From: Erysipelotrichaceae bacterium
GTDB taxonomy: Bacteria; Bacillota_I; Bacilli_A; RFN20; CAG-826
Direction of reading: 5' to 3'
Assembly (NCBI GenBank): GCA_015059065.1
Contig: SVBE01000003.1
Location: forward strand, 1 to 64,000
DNA: 64,000 bases
Shown: in pieces, positions 34,836 through 42,721 of the stretch
Layout: each line of letters begins with the position of its first letter
How positions within the stretch are numbered: the stretch's first letter is position 1
Program-made: the position numbers and the translations under genes
The notes under the pieces: model-generated
What the model saw: the letters and a program-made list of their open reading frames with translations, nothing else
Databases searched by the model: none
Told to the model about the DNA's origin: nothing

Positions 34836-35171
34836 ATGGCAAATTTTGAAACATTGTTCGCAGTAGTTAACGCCGGATTTACAGAAACGGTGATGGTGGC
34901 AGCGAGAGAAGCTGGTGCGAATGGGGGAACCATTATCCACGGACGTGGAGCGGGCTCTATTTTAGCCCAAAAGAAATACGGCATTGCTATTACTCCAGAA
35001 AAAGAAATCGCTATTATCCTCGTAAAGAAATCAATCGCCGATAAGGTAATGAATGCCATTTATAAAGCCGCAGGCGTAGGAACTCCAGCGGCTGGTATTA
35101 TCTTCTCCCTTCCCGCTGAACGGGTCGTGGGTCTTAAATATGATGCAGAAGAAGAGCCTAGTAATAACTAA
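34836..35171 (+). CDS. P-II family regulator
   Basis: A 111-residue P-II family protein: strand FETLFAVVNAGFTETVMVAAREAGANGGTI, T-loop part HGRGAGSILAQKKYGIAI, B-loop-like KAAGVGTPAAGIIFSLPAERVVGL, which matches the G-x-G(T)-x-x-x-G-I-F pattern of nucleotide-binding P-II proteins. Both members of the pair begin with the same (T/L)xxFxxVNAG strand, so they likely form related trimers or a heteromer. It is 11 nt after the first P-II gene with a good AGGAGG site. The stop codon overlaps that of the convergent yfhO gene inside a terminator hairpin. Confidence 0.85.
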   Translation: MANFETLFAVVNAGFTETVMVAAREAGANGGTIIHGRGAGSILAQKKYGIAITPEKEIAIILVKKSIADKVMNAIYKAAGVGTPAAGIIFSLPAERVVGLKYDAEEEPSNN

Positions 35172-35181
35172 GCTCTTTTTT
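35152..35181 (+). terminator. Terminator built into the convergent stop codons of the P-II gene and yfhO
   Basis: Outer stem AAGAGC (35152-35157) / GCTCTT (35172-35177), inner stem TAGT / ACTA with AATA loop, then TTTT. The stops of both converging genes (35169-35171 on + and 35168-35170 on -) lie in its descending arm. Confidence 0.7.
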
Positions 35182-38100
35182 CTTTACTAACTGTGAATCT
35201 ATTCTTCTCACCTTCGAAGACATATCTTTGATAGACGAGTAAAGAAGTTAGATAAACGATGAATGATGTCCAAGAAATGGCCACTCCAACATTTCGATAT
35301 GGGGTGACGTATTCCATTGTATATTCACATTCTCCGACTTCAGAGATAAAGCCGACAAATCCACCCATGCTTAAATATTTCTTTAATTCTTTCTTTTGGC
35401 CGTTCTTATAAGAATAAACGTGCCATCCGTCGTCATAAGCCTCTTTAGAGATTACAAATCTCTCTTTATCATAATTGGTCTTAAAGGACCATTTATCAGC
35501 TTTATATGAGATAACTTCGATTGGATATTGAAGCCTATTGTTTAATCTTTCAAAATAATCTTTGCCTGATTCTGTTTTAATTCTAAAGACGCTGTTGGAC
35601 GAACCATATTTTCCGCAGTATGCGATAGCTTTAATTTTTCTATCTGTATAGAAGCCTCTAATTGGAGAGGGATTATCTGTGGAGTGGTCGCTGTGGTCAT
35701 CATAAGTGAAAATCTTATTGTTTTCATCGATTAGATAGATATCATATTTAACTGAACCGCTGAAAGGCGCGTGGATATATAAAGATTGTCCTTCGTCAAA
35801 ATAATCGAAGGCCGTACCATCCTTTTTGGTGATGAAGGCGAAATAATGCATTGGGTTGATTTCTTCGTATGTCACCTCAGGCAAGGTGTTAGGAATAGAA
35901 ACAATATCTTTAACAGGGTATGTTTTTCCCGTGCCTTCTGTTTTATAGAATTTCACTTGATATTTCGCAGAGGAAGAAGAACTATAACCCGATATCGATA
36001 AATCGTGAATAGTTGGGTTGCTATAGATGTTTTCTTCATATAAAGAGATGTTTTTATTTGTTAATGTGGTGATTTCCTTGCTATCTTCATAACTCATGAT
36101 TGCAGTTTTTAGATAAGCCATGCCGTTATAGACGATGTAATATTCATCTCTTGATGAAGGAGTGTATATCTTGCTGAAATCTTTTTCGCCTTCTTCGTTA
36201 TAGGCAAATACCGTGTCATAAGAGAAGCCGAAATCAGGATATAGAGGATTCTTATAGACCGTGAAATTCTCACTTTCTAAAGAACTCACTTCCTCAAAAC
36301 CAAGAGGGACATTACCGCGATAAGCACCATATGCTTGTTTTATTGTTTCGCTTTTTGAATATAAGTCACCCTTATTTAAAACATAATATTTCATGTTTAA
36401 GAAGGTATCTAAGTCTTGAATCTTTCCGCGATATCTTCCCCCAACGGAATTAACACCTGATCTCATTCTTGACCATCTTGTGAAATAGTCGACATTGAAG
36501 TTATATAAAGAATGGAAATATGAACCGCTACTATAGCCGTTCATCATCGTGTTCTCATCTGAATAAGCATCATTAAAAGAAGTGAAGAAACGATTATGTA
36601 CCTTTTCTTCTCCTTTGATCCTATTGATGACATCATGTAGTTCGTTATTTATCGAATAACCATTGTTTTTCTTTGTGTCCCAGCCATGGAAATTGCTCAC
36701 TAATGTGCCCATTACAACAGCTTCCACAACCACCATACAAGTTAAGAATGTTTGAACGAATTTCTTCTTATTATAAAAGATAAATAATAAGATATAGGCT
36801 AATGTGGCATAACCGAGTTCAATGCCATAGGCAAGATGGGTGTAATCAAAATCTTTTACAAGGAATCTTTTGACTACAGTTCCTCGTGAACCGGTTTGTT
36901 GATATATCTCTGGTAGTTTTAAAGTTAAGATATAGGTTGCGATAATTCCTGCGATAGCGAAAGCATAACCAAAATGGATATAGTGTCTGTTCTTATGCTC
37001 TAAATCGCTGATATATAAAGAGACATAGGTGATAATCGAACTAGTGACAAATAATGTCCACCTTGCATAAGCATTAACCATTCCCATGAATAGGTAATAC
37101 ATGAATGGGGTGCATAATGTTAATGTTAGTAATGCCGCGGCGATTAAATGAGAGAATTTCTTTCTTCTTGCTGAATCAATCAATGCTGGAACTAAGAATA
37201 ATATATTTGGTAGATAGACCCATAATGAACAGCATAGGTCATCAAAATCCCAACCTGTATACTTTAAAGTAGGCATACTTCTATCTGTTGTGGCAGGGAA
37301 GAAGAAGTTAAGGATTGGATAATACGCTCTTATGCCAATGGCCACATCGTGTTGGTCTTTCGCCTTTTCCCAATTGAAGATGTATGAGAAGACAAGACCA
37401 AAATCACGATCCTTAAAAGCTGTTTTAACATTTAACCAGTAGCTATTGGATGATACTTTTGGTGAATTGATTGTGGCAAAGAAGGCTGGCACTAAAATCG
37501 TGCCCGTGAGTAATAAGCCAAACGAGAATCCTAAAAATCCAAATAGAATGACCCAGAGATTATCTTTTAATGATCTTGTTCTAATCGTTTGGAAATAACG
37601 AAACATCGCATAGAAGAAAGCAGCGATGATATAAGAAATCATTAAAACATAATTGCTGATAGTTAATAAGAATAAGCCAAACGCTAATAGCCATGGTTTC
37701 TTTTCTCTTATAACTTTCTCAATACCGAGTAAAACAATGGGGAAGAAGACTAATACATCTTGATAATTGTTATACCAAAGATAAAAGGCCATCCATCCGA
37801 CAAAGGCATAAGAGATGCCACCTAGTCTTGCGGCGAACTCCTTGCAGCCCATATATTTGAGGTAGTATCTAAACAGTAGTCCAGCGACCATTAGTTTGAT
37901 AATTGACATCAAGCCGATGACATATGGAACACACGGTCTTGGGAAGATTAATAAGATGATATTAAAAGGAGAGAATAAACCATAATAAGCATCGCTTCCA
38001 ATCGTTGATGCCCCGAGATAAATGGTTTCATCAAATAAGGTGATATGACCAGTGGTTAAGATGCTGTAATAATAATCCCAAATGTGATAACCCATTGGAA

Positions 38101-38290
38101 CGTATTGCGCGGTAAAATCCCCTCCATAAGAGAGGATGAAACCGTTTTCTACTAACATCAAAAAATAGAAGGCAAAACCAACCAGTAATAGAAGCACCGC
38201 GTAATAAAAAAGCGAGTTTATATTTTTTAAAAAAGAAAAATCTATTTTAAAGTTTCTTTTTGGTTTATTGTTTACAAAATATGCTTCCAT
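35168..38290 (-). CDS. yfhO: YfhO-family polytopic membrane protein
   Basis: A 1040-residue integral membrane protein. After a short cytoplasmic start come a first helix, the family-typical extracytoplasmic loop NGFILSYGGDFTAQYVPMGYHIWDYY, about 12 further helices to residue about 530, a large extracellular domain (about 540-1000) and one terminal helix. YfhO proteins in Bacillota are glycosyltransferase-C-like membrane enzymes implicated in glycosylating lipoteichoic acid or other surface polymers. The sugar and acceptor here are not known. It is the last gene of the dnaX-rsmI run, 27 nt after rsmI. Confidence 0.85.
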   Translation of the reverse strand: MEAYFVNNKPKRNFKIDFSFLKNINSLFYYAVLLLLVGFAFYFLMLVENGFILSYGGDFTAQYVPMGYHIWDYYYSILTTGHITLFDETIYLGASTIGSDAYYGLFSPFNIILLIFPRPCVPYVIGLMSIIKLMVAGLLFRYYLKYMGCKEFAARLGGISYAFVGWMAFYLWYNNYQDVLVFFPIVLLGIEKVIREKKPWLLAFGLFLLTISNYVLMISYIIAAFFYAMFRYFQTIRTRSLKDNLWVILFGFLGFSFGLLLTGTILVPAFFATINSPKVSSNSYWLNVKTAFKDRDFGLVFSYIFNWEKAKDQHDVAIGIRAYYPILNFFFPATTDRSMPTLKYTGWDFDDLCCSLWVYLPNILFLVPALIDSARRKKFSHLIAAALLTLTLCTPFMYYLFMGMVNAYARWTLFVTSSIITYVSLYISDLEHKNRHYIHFGYAFAIAGIIATYILTLKLPEIYQQTGSRGTVVKRFLVKDFDYTHLAYGIELGYATLAYILLFIFYNKKKFVQTFLTCMVVVEAVVMGTLVSNFHGWDTKKNNGYSINNELHDVINRIKGEEKVHNRFFTSFNDAYSDENTMMNGYSSGSYFHSLYNFNVDYFTRWSRMRSGVNSVGGRYRGKIQDLDTFLNMKYYVLNKGDLYSKSETIKQAYGAYRGNVPLGFEEVSSLESENFTVYKNPLYPDFGFSYDTVFAYNEEGEKDFSKIYTPSSRDEYYIVYNGMAYLKTAIMSYEDSKEITTLTNKNISLYEENIYSNPTIHDLSISGYSSSSSAKYQVKFYKTEGTGKTYPVKDIVSIPNTLPEVTYEEINPMHYFAFITKKDGTAFDYFDEGQSLYIHAPFSGSVKYDIYLIDENNKIFTYDDHSDHSTDNPSPIRGFYTDRKIKAIAYCGKYGSSNSVFRIKTESGKDYFERLNNRLQYPIEVISYKADKWSFKTNYDKERFVISKEAYDDGWHVYSYKNGQKKELKKYLSMGGFVGFISEVGECEYTMEYVTPYRNVGVAISWTSFIVYLTSLLVYQRYVFEGEKNRFTVSKEKRA

Positions 38291-38317
38291 TGTGCAGATT
38301 TTCCTTATAAAACCCTG

Positions 38318-39166
38318 TTATTTTATTTTGATGGCAAGGTCGTAAACATCGTTTTTATTAACGTTATCAATCTTGCTGACGACTTCGCTTGCATCTTTTT
38401 TACTCATCCCTTTATTAAGAAGAATTTGTAGGTGCTCGATTATCTTTTTATCTTCGATGTTTTCTTTCTTATTGTTGCCTTCAATAACGATGACAATTTC
38501 ACCGATTATAGAAGAGAAATCGAGTGTTAAAAAATCTTGTAATGATCCACGGATATATTCTTCGTTCTTCTTGGTTAATTCTCGAGCGATAACTGCTTTT
38601 CTATCTCCTAGATATTCATTTAATAACTGTATTGTTCTTTCAATGCGATGTGGGCTCTCATAAAAGATTAAAGTGGAAGGGAAAGATTCTAATCCTTCTA
38701 GTTCCTTTTTGGCTTCTGAATCCTTGCTAGAAAGGAAGCCATAGAAATAGAAATGATCGCTATTTAACCCCGACGCGACTAAAGCATTGATAAAAGCAGA
38801 ACTTCCGGAAATAGTGGAGACAGCGATATCGTGGTTGATACATTCTTGAGCGAGGATGCTGCCTGGATCAGAAATGCATGGATAGCCAGCATCGCTGACA
38901 TAGACAACTTTTTTGCCATTCAAGATGTCCTCAACAATCTTTAAACTCATCGCTTTTTCGTTATGCTCTCTTAAACTCACAAGGTTTTTCTTAATGTTGA
39001 AATGGGAGAGTAAGGAAAAAGTGTTCCTCGTATCTTCACAAGCGATTAAATCTGCCGAGTTTAAAACCTCAAGTGCACGCGGGGACAATTCTTTTAAATT
39101 ACCAATTGGAGTCGCGAGCAGATATAGAAGAGGTTTATTGTCCGCAAAATTCTTATCTCGTTTCAT
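38318..39166 (-). CDS. rsmI: 16S rRNA (cytidine-1402 2'-O)-methyltransferase
   Basis: A 282-residue tetrapyrrole-methylase-fold enzyme that 2'-O-methylates C1402 in the ribosomal decoding centre. The N-terminal LYLLATPIGNLKELSPRALEVL and ACEDTRNT, YVSDAGYPCISDPG, and FYESPHRIERT motifs are diagnostic. The length is usual. It overlaps the 3' end of ricT by 14 nt, the conserved tmk-holB-ricT-rsmI arrangement. Confidence 0.94.
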   Translation of the reverse strand: MKRDKNFADNKPLLYLLATPIGNLKELSPRALEVLNSADLIACEDTRNTFSLLSHFNIKKNLVSLREHNEKAMSLKIVEDILNGKKVVYVSDAGYPCISDPGSILAQECINHDIAVSTISGSSAFINALVASGLNSDHFYFYGFLSSKDSEAKKELEGLESFPSTLIFYESPHRIERTIQLLNEYLGDRKAVIARELTKKNEEYIRGSLQDFLTLDFSSIIGEIVIVIEGNNKKENIEDKKIIEHLQILLNKGMSKKDASEVVSKIDNVNKNDVYDLAIKIK

Positions 39167-40205
39167 CGCTTGGTTTCTTATCTTCGTTTCTTCTGTTGTT
39201 ATGACGTTGGTTTCTATTGTTTCGTCTATCGTTTCGACGATCGTTTCTGTTATCTCTATTTTCGTTTCTGTTATCGTTACGTCTTTCGTTTCTATTTTCT
39301 TTATTTTCGTTATTATCTTCGGCCTTTACTTCGTTTCGATCATTTCTACTATCACGTTCACGATTATCTTTGTTACGGTTACTTCTAAAATTGGTTTGTT
39401 TGGTAAAGTCTTCTAAGGTGAGGTTGATAATGTTTTCTTGGTTCTCTAATTTGATCGTTTCTGAAATTACGTTGATACCTGTCACCTTATATTCAACTTT
39501 ATCGATGAAGAAAGTTTTGCCAAGTTCTGGGAAATTGACTTTGCAGTCCGTATAGATATCGTCTTCATATTTTAAGCAACACATAAGTTTGCCACAGTGT
39601 CCACTTAACTTAGGAACATTAATCGCGAGCATTTGGTTCTTTGCTCTATTGATGGAAATGCCGTCGAATTCATTGAGGAATGAAGAGCAGCATAATTCAC
39701 GACCACAAACGCCTAATCCCCCGATGGATTTAGCCTTATCTCTTGTGCCGATTTGTCTAAGTTCAATACGGGTATGTAATCTATGAGCGAGCACTTTTAA
39801 AAGTTCACGGAAGTCCACTCTATCATCAGCGAGATAAGAGAATATGACTTTTGCTTTATCTAAAGTGTATTCACAGGAAATTAATCTCATATCGAGATTG
39901 AGGTTTTTTGATTCCACTTCACAGATCTTTAATGCTTCGACTGCGTCTTTTTTGTTTGCTTCATCGATTTTGATATCGCTTTCTGAAGCTTTTCTTAAGA
40001 TTGGTTTTAATTCTAATTCGCTTTTTAGTTTGGCAATTTCGATTGGGGCAATAGTGACAGTGCCAAGCTCCATGCCTCTCACTGTTTCAACGACGACCTT
40101 ATCGCCGTTTTTTAATGATTTATCGTCATAACCAAAAAAGTATGAACGGGAAGCGTTATCAAAAGTGATACCGACAAAATATGTAAAGTTATTATTTGGA
40201 CTCAT
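39153..40205 (-). CDS. ricT: PSP1-domain protein RicT (YaaT) with Arg/Asn-rich tail
   Basis: A 350-residue protein. The PSP1 domain (about 1-210) includes the cysteine clusters CGRELCC and HCGKLMCC expected for Fe-S ligation in the Ric (YaaT-YmcA-YlbF) complex, which promotes RNase Y-dependent mRNA maturation in Bacillus. The last about 85 residues are a low-complexity tail of Asn, Arg, Asp and Glu (NRNERRNDNRNE type repeats), probably RNA-binding. The ATG at 40205 is chosen because AAGGAG lies 8 nt upstream; an in-frame GTG at 40214 is less likely. It overlaps holB by 14 nt. Confidence 0.9.
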   Translation of the reverse strand: MSPNNNFTYFVGITFDNASRSYFFGYDDKSLKNGDKVVVETVRGMELGTVTIAPIEIAKLKSELELKPILRKASESDIKIDEANKKDAVEALKICEVESKNLNLDMRLISCEYTLDKAKVIFSYLADDRVDFRELLKVLAHRLHTRIELRQIGTRDKAKSIGGLGVCGRELCCSSFLNEFDGISINRAKNQMLAINVPKLSGHCGKLMCCLKYEDDIYTDCKVNFPELGKTFFIDKVEYKVTGINVISETIKLENQENIINLTLEDFTKQTNFRSNRNKDNRERDSRNDRNEVKAEDNNENKENRNERRNDNRNENRDNRNDRRNDRRNNRNQRHNNRRNEDKKPSDETR

Positions 40206-41205
40206 GGTTAGCACTCCTTACGATGGATAAAATGATATGGTCTAATTGAAGAGGAATAGTGAGGTTTAAACCAATCATATTTCTCTGCTTTAATAGTTCT
40301 AATAGACAAGATGATATATCGATGTTGTTGTTCGCGAGTATATCTTGAAGTATTGTATCATAATTTGTTAAGGCTATCTCTCTATTATTTTGAATATTTA
40401 ACAAATCTTCAAAAACCGCGATTAAACAATCTAAGAAAAAGCGGAAAGTTTCCTTTTTGTTCACTAGTGGTGATATTTTGCTTTGCACATAATAAACAGC
40501 GTATTCGTTGTCTCCATTTTTTAAGGCATCTAATAGTTCTTCTAAAGCTTTTTTACAGGTGAAATAACTAGCGCTTTCATCTTCATCATTAACAATCTCA
40601 TAAATGAGCTCGCCGTCATTATAGAAATAAGAGAGGAGTTCAGCATCGCTTCTTTCGACACCTAAATCGATTGCTTGTTCAATCACTATTTTGCGGTCTA
40701 TTGATTTGAGGTGAAGGGTTTGACAGCGTGAAACAATAGTAGGCAGTATCGCGTTCTCATTATTTGTAGTCAAGAAAGCATAAACACCTTCCTGAGGTTC
40801 TTCTAAGAATTTAAGGATACCATTAATCGCTTCTTCTCTCATATATTCAATACCATTGAGGACATAGACCATGATGCCTTTGTTCTCTAATGGTGTTTTT
40901 TCAAATTGATGAGAGATGTTATCAACTGCATCTTTGGAGATTAGTTTTTCTTCTCCATTTAAAATGATACAGTCAGGATAGTTATTATCATCAACTCTTA
41001 AACAAGAGATACAGTTGTTACAAGCAAGTGGAGAAGGATCGTCACATAATAAAGACTTCGCTAAAAAGGTGGCGATTTCTAATAATGGAACACCTTTGTT
41101 ACCAACGAGCAAATAAGCATGAGAAAGCTTATTGTCGCTTAATGCGTTGACAAAGGTTTTATATATTGTTGGCTGATAATTTTTTAAATATTTTTCTACT
41201 TGCAT
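40192..41205 (-). CDS. holB: DNA polymerase III subunit delta'
   Basis: A 337-residue clamp-loader subunit. The AAA+ fold starts SHAYLLVGNKGVPLLE, a P-loop lacking the Lys-Thr pair as is normal for delta'. A zinc-binding module follows (CDDPSPLACNNCISC), then FLEEPQEGVYAFLTTNNENAILPTIVSRCQ, the sensor/SRC region typical of the DnaX/HolB group. With DnaX (42718) it loads the sliding clamp. It overlaps tmk by 10 nt. Confidence 0.93.
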   Translation of the reverse strand: MQVEKYLKNYQPTIYKTFVNALSDNKLSHAYLLVGNKGVPLLEIATFLAKSLLCDDPSPLACNNCISCLRVDDNNYPDCIILNGEEKLISKDAVDNISHQFEKTPLENKGIMVYVLNGIEYMREEAINGILKFLEEPQEGVYAFLTTNNENAILPTIVSRCQTLHLKSIDRKIVIEQAIDLGVERSDAELLSYFYNDGELIYEIVNDEDESASYFTCKKALEELLDALKNGDNEYAVYYVQSKISPLVNKKETFRFFLDCLIAVFEDLLNIQNNREIALTNYDTILQDILANNNIDISSCLLELLKQRNMIGLNLTIPLQLDHIILSIVRSANHESK

Positions 41206-41816
41206 AAACGTGCTAATACCGCGTTCAATGCATCTTGTGCAACTTCTTCTCTAGACTTGCTAGCGTCGATAATCACAAAACGTTCAGGATATTTTTCTGC
41301 CAAATTAAGGAAGGTTTGACGGACTTTTTTATGAAATTCAAGCGTTTCTAAATCAAGACGATTGACTTCGCGATTTTTGTTTAATGATATTCTTTCTAAA
41401 CCTAATTCTGGTGGGATATCGAATAATAATGTGAGGTCTGGCCAAGTGTTTTCGGTAGCAAACATATTGATATTGATGATGTTTTCAATACCGAGATTTC
41501 TCGCTCCACCTTGATAGGCGAGAGATGAATCGATATAGCGGTCACAGATGACGATTTTGCCTTCTTTAACAGCAGGCCAAACTTTTTCGACTAAATGTTG
41601 TCTTCTTGCGGCCGCATATAATAAAGCTTCGGTACGACCATCCATTGTTTTGTTCTCTTTATCAAGGATGACATTGCGGATTTGTTCAGAGATAGGGGTA
41701 CCACCTGGTTCACGCGTTTTTAAAACATCATAACCGAGCTCTCTAAGCTTGTTGATGACTGTTTCAGTAGCGGTGGATTTGCCTGAACCTTCAGGTCCTT
41801 CGATTGTAACAAACAT
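41196..41816 (-). CDS. tmk: Thymidylate kinase
   Basis: A 206-residue nucleoside monophosphate kinase converting dTMP to dTDP. P-loop EGPEGSGKST (6-15), the DRYIDSSLAYQGGARNLG motif (DR(Y/F) substrate site) and the LID region (ISLNKNREVNRLDLE) are visible. Usual length. It lies between recR and holB as in many Bacillota; 9 nt separate it from recR. Confidence 0.95.
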   Translation of the reverse strand: MFVTIEGPEGSGKSTATETVINKLRELGYDVLKTREPGGTPISEQIRNVILDKENKTMDGRTEALLYAAARRQHLVEKVWPAVKEGKIVICDRYIDSSLAYQGGARNLGIENIININMFATENTWPDLTLLFDIPPELGLERISLNKNREVNRLDLETLEFHKKVRQTFLNLAEKYPERFVIIDASKSREEVAQDALNAVLARLCK

Positions 41817-41825
41817 AATTATCTC

Positions 41826-42419
41826 CTAAATCTTGTGTCTTCCTTCTAAGGCTTTTTGTAATGTGATCTGATCGGCGTAATCAAGGTTGCCACCCATTGG
41901 AAGGCCATACGCTAAACGGGTGACGTTAGCTTTGCTTCCTTGAAGAATCTTGCTGATATATAAGGCAGTAGTTTCCCCATCGATTGTGGGGTTGGTGGCG
42001 ATGATGACTTCATCCACGCCGTTATTCACCCTTTCTTCTAACGAAGAGATGTTGAGATTATCAACAGTAATTCCTTTATTTAAAGATATTTCTCCATTGA
42101 GGATATGATATAAACCGTTATAGCCTTCTGTGTTTTCAATCGCTAAAGCGTCTTTGTAATATGAGACGACAAGAATCTTGCTATTATCTCTATTTGGATC
42201 ATCGCATATTGGACAACTGTCGCTATCGATGAGGAGTCCACACTTAGGGCATCTTTTAATAGATTCTTTCAAAGAAAGAAGGGCGCTAGAAAATTCTTGG
42301 AGGTCTTCTTCACTTTTATCAAGAAGGGCATACGCCATACGTTCCGCGCTTTTTCTTCCAACTCCGGGAAGTTTAGCAAGTGAATCTGTTAGTCTATTAA
42401 TTGGTTTTAATGAGTTCAT
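41826..42419 (-). CDS. recR: Recombination protein RecR
   Basis: A 197-residue ring-forming protein of the RecFOR pathway. The N-terminal helix-hairpin-helix (LAKLPGVGRKSAERMA), zinc finger (CPKCGLLIDSDSCPIC), Toprim domain (VVSYYKDALAIENTEGYNGLYHIL) and Walker-B-like C-terminal part (YGLPMGGNLDYAD) are present. It helps load RecA at gaps. Its start abuts the ebfC stop, the conserved dnaX-ebfC-recR order. Confidence 0.95.
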   Translation of the reverse strand: MNSLKPINRLTDSLAKLPGVGRKSAERMAYALLDKSEEDLQEFSSALLSLKESIKRCPKCGLLIDSDSCPICDDPNRDNSKILVVSYYKDALAIENTEGYNGLYHILNGEISLNKGITVDNLNISSLEERVNNGVDEVIIATNPTIDGETTALYISKILQGSKANVTRLAYGLPMGGNLDYADQITLQKALEGRHKI

Positions 42420-42721
42420 TAAAAACCTAATCCTCCGGACTTACCTGTGATTCTTTCATTGATTGCTTCTTCTTCGGCATCGATTTGTTCGAGCAATTCG
42501 TTGATGCCAGAGATGATCATTTCTTCAATCATTTCTTTGTCTTCGGCGTTGAAAGCATCTGGTTCGATTGTGATTTCAGAAATGGTTTTATCACCCATCA
42601 CTCCGATAGTCACTAGTCCAGCCTTTTTCACGCTGAATTCTTTGTTGTGTAATTCTTCCTTTGCCTTGTTGAGCTCTCTTTGCATCTTTTGGGCTTGGAT
42701 CATCATTTGTTGCATGTTCAT
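42419..42721 (-). CDS. ebfC: YbaB/EbfC family nucleoid-associated protein
   Basis: A 100-residue DNA-binding protein. The opening MNMQQMMIQAQKMQRELNKA is a helix rich in Met and Gln characteristic of the family, followed by the central strand region KAGLVTIGVMGDKTISEITI and the terminal GKSGGLGF resembling the PG(M/L)xxF tail. It forms dimers that bind DNA. It sits between dnaX (4-nt overlap) and recR. Confidence 0.93.
   Translation of the reverse strand: MNMQQMMIQAQKMQRELNKAKEELHNKEFSVKKAGLVTIGVMGDKTISEITIEPDAFNAEDKEMIEEMIISGINELLEQIDAEEEAINERITGKSGGLGF

Noticed and set aside
39170-39555. Open frames on the + strand opposite ricT
   Set aside because: Low-complexity mirror of the Arg/Asn-rich tail codons; no ribosome-binding site and no plausible protein.
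41100-41200. Degenerate P-loop in HolB
   Set aside because: Normal for delta' subunits, which do not hydrolyse ATP.
42100-42180. Loss of the first Toprim Glu in RecR (VVSYYKD)
   Set aside because: This position is not strictly Glu in RecR of other Bacillota, so it is not evidence of inactivation.
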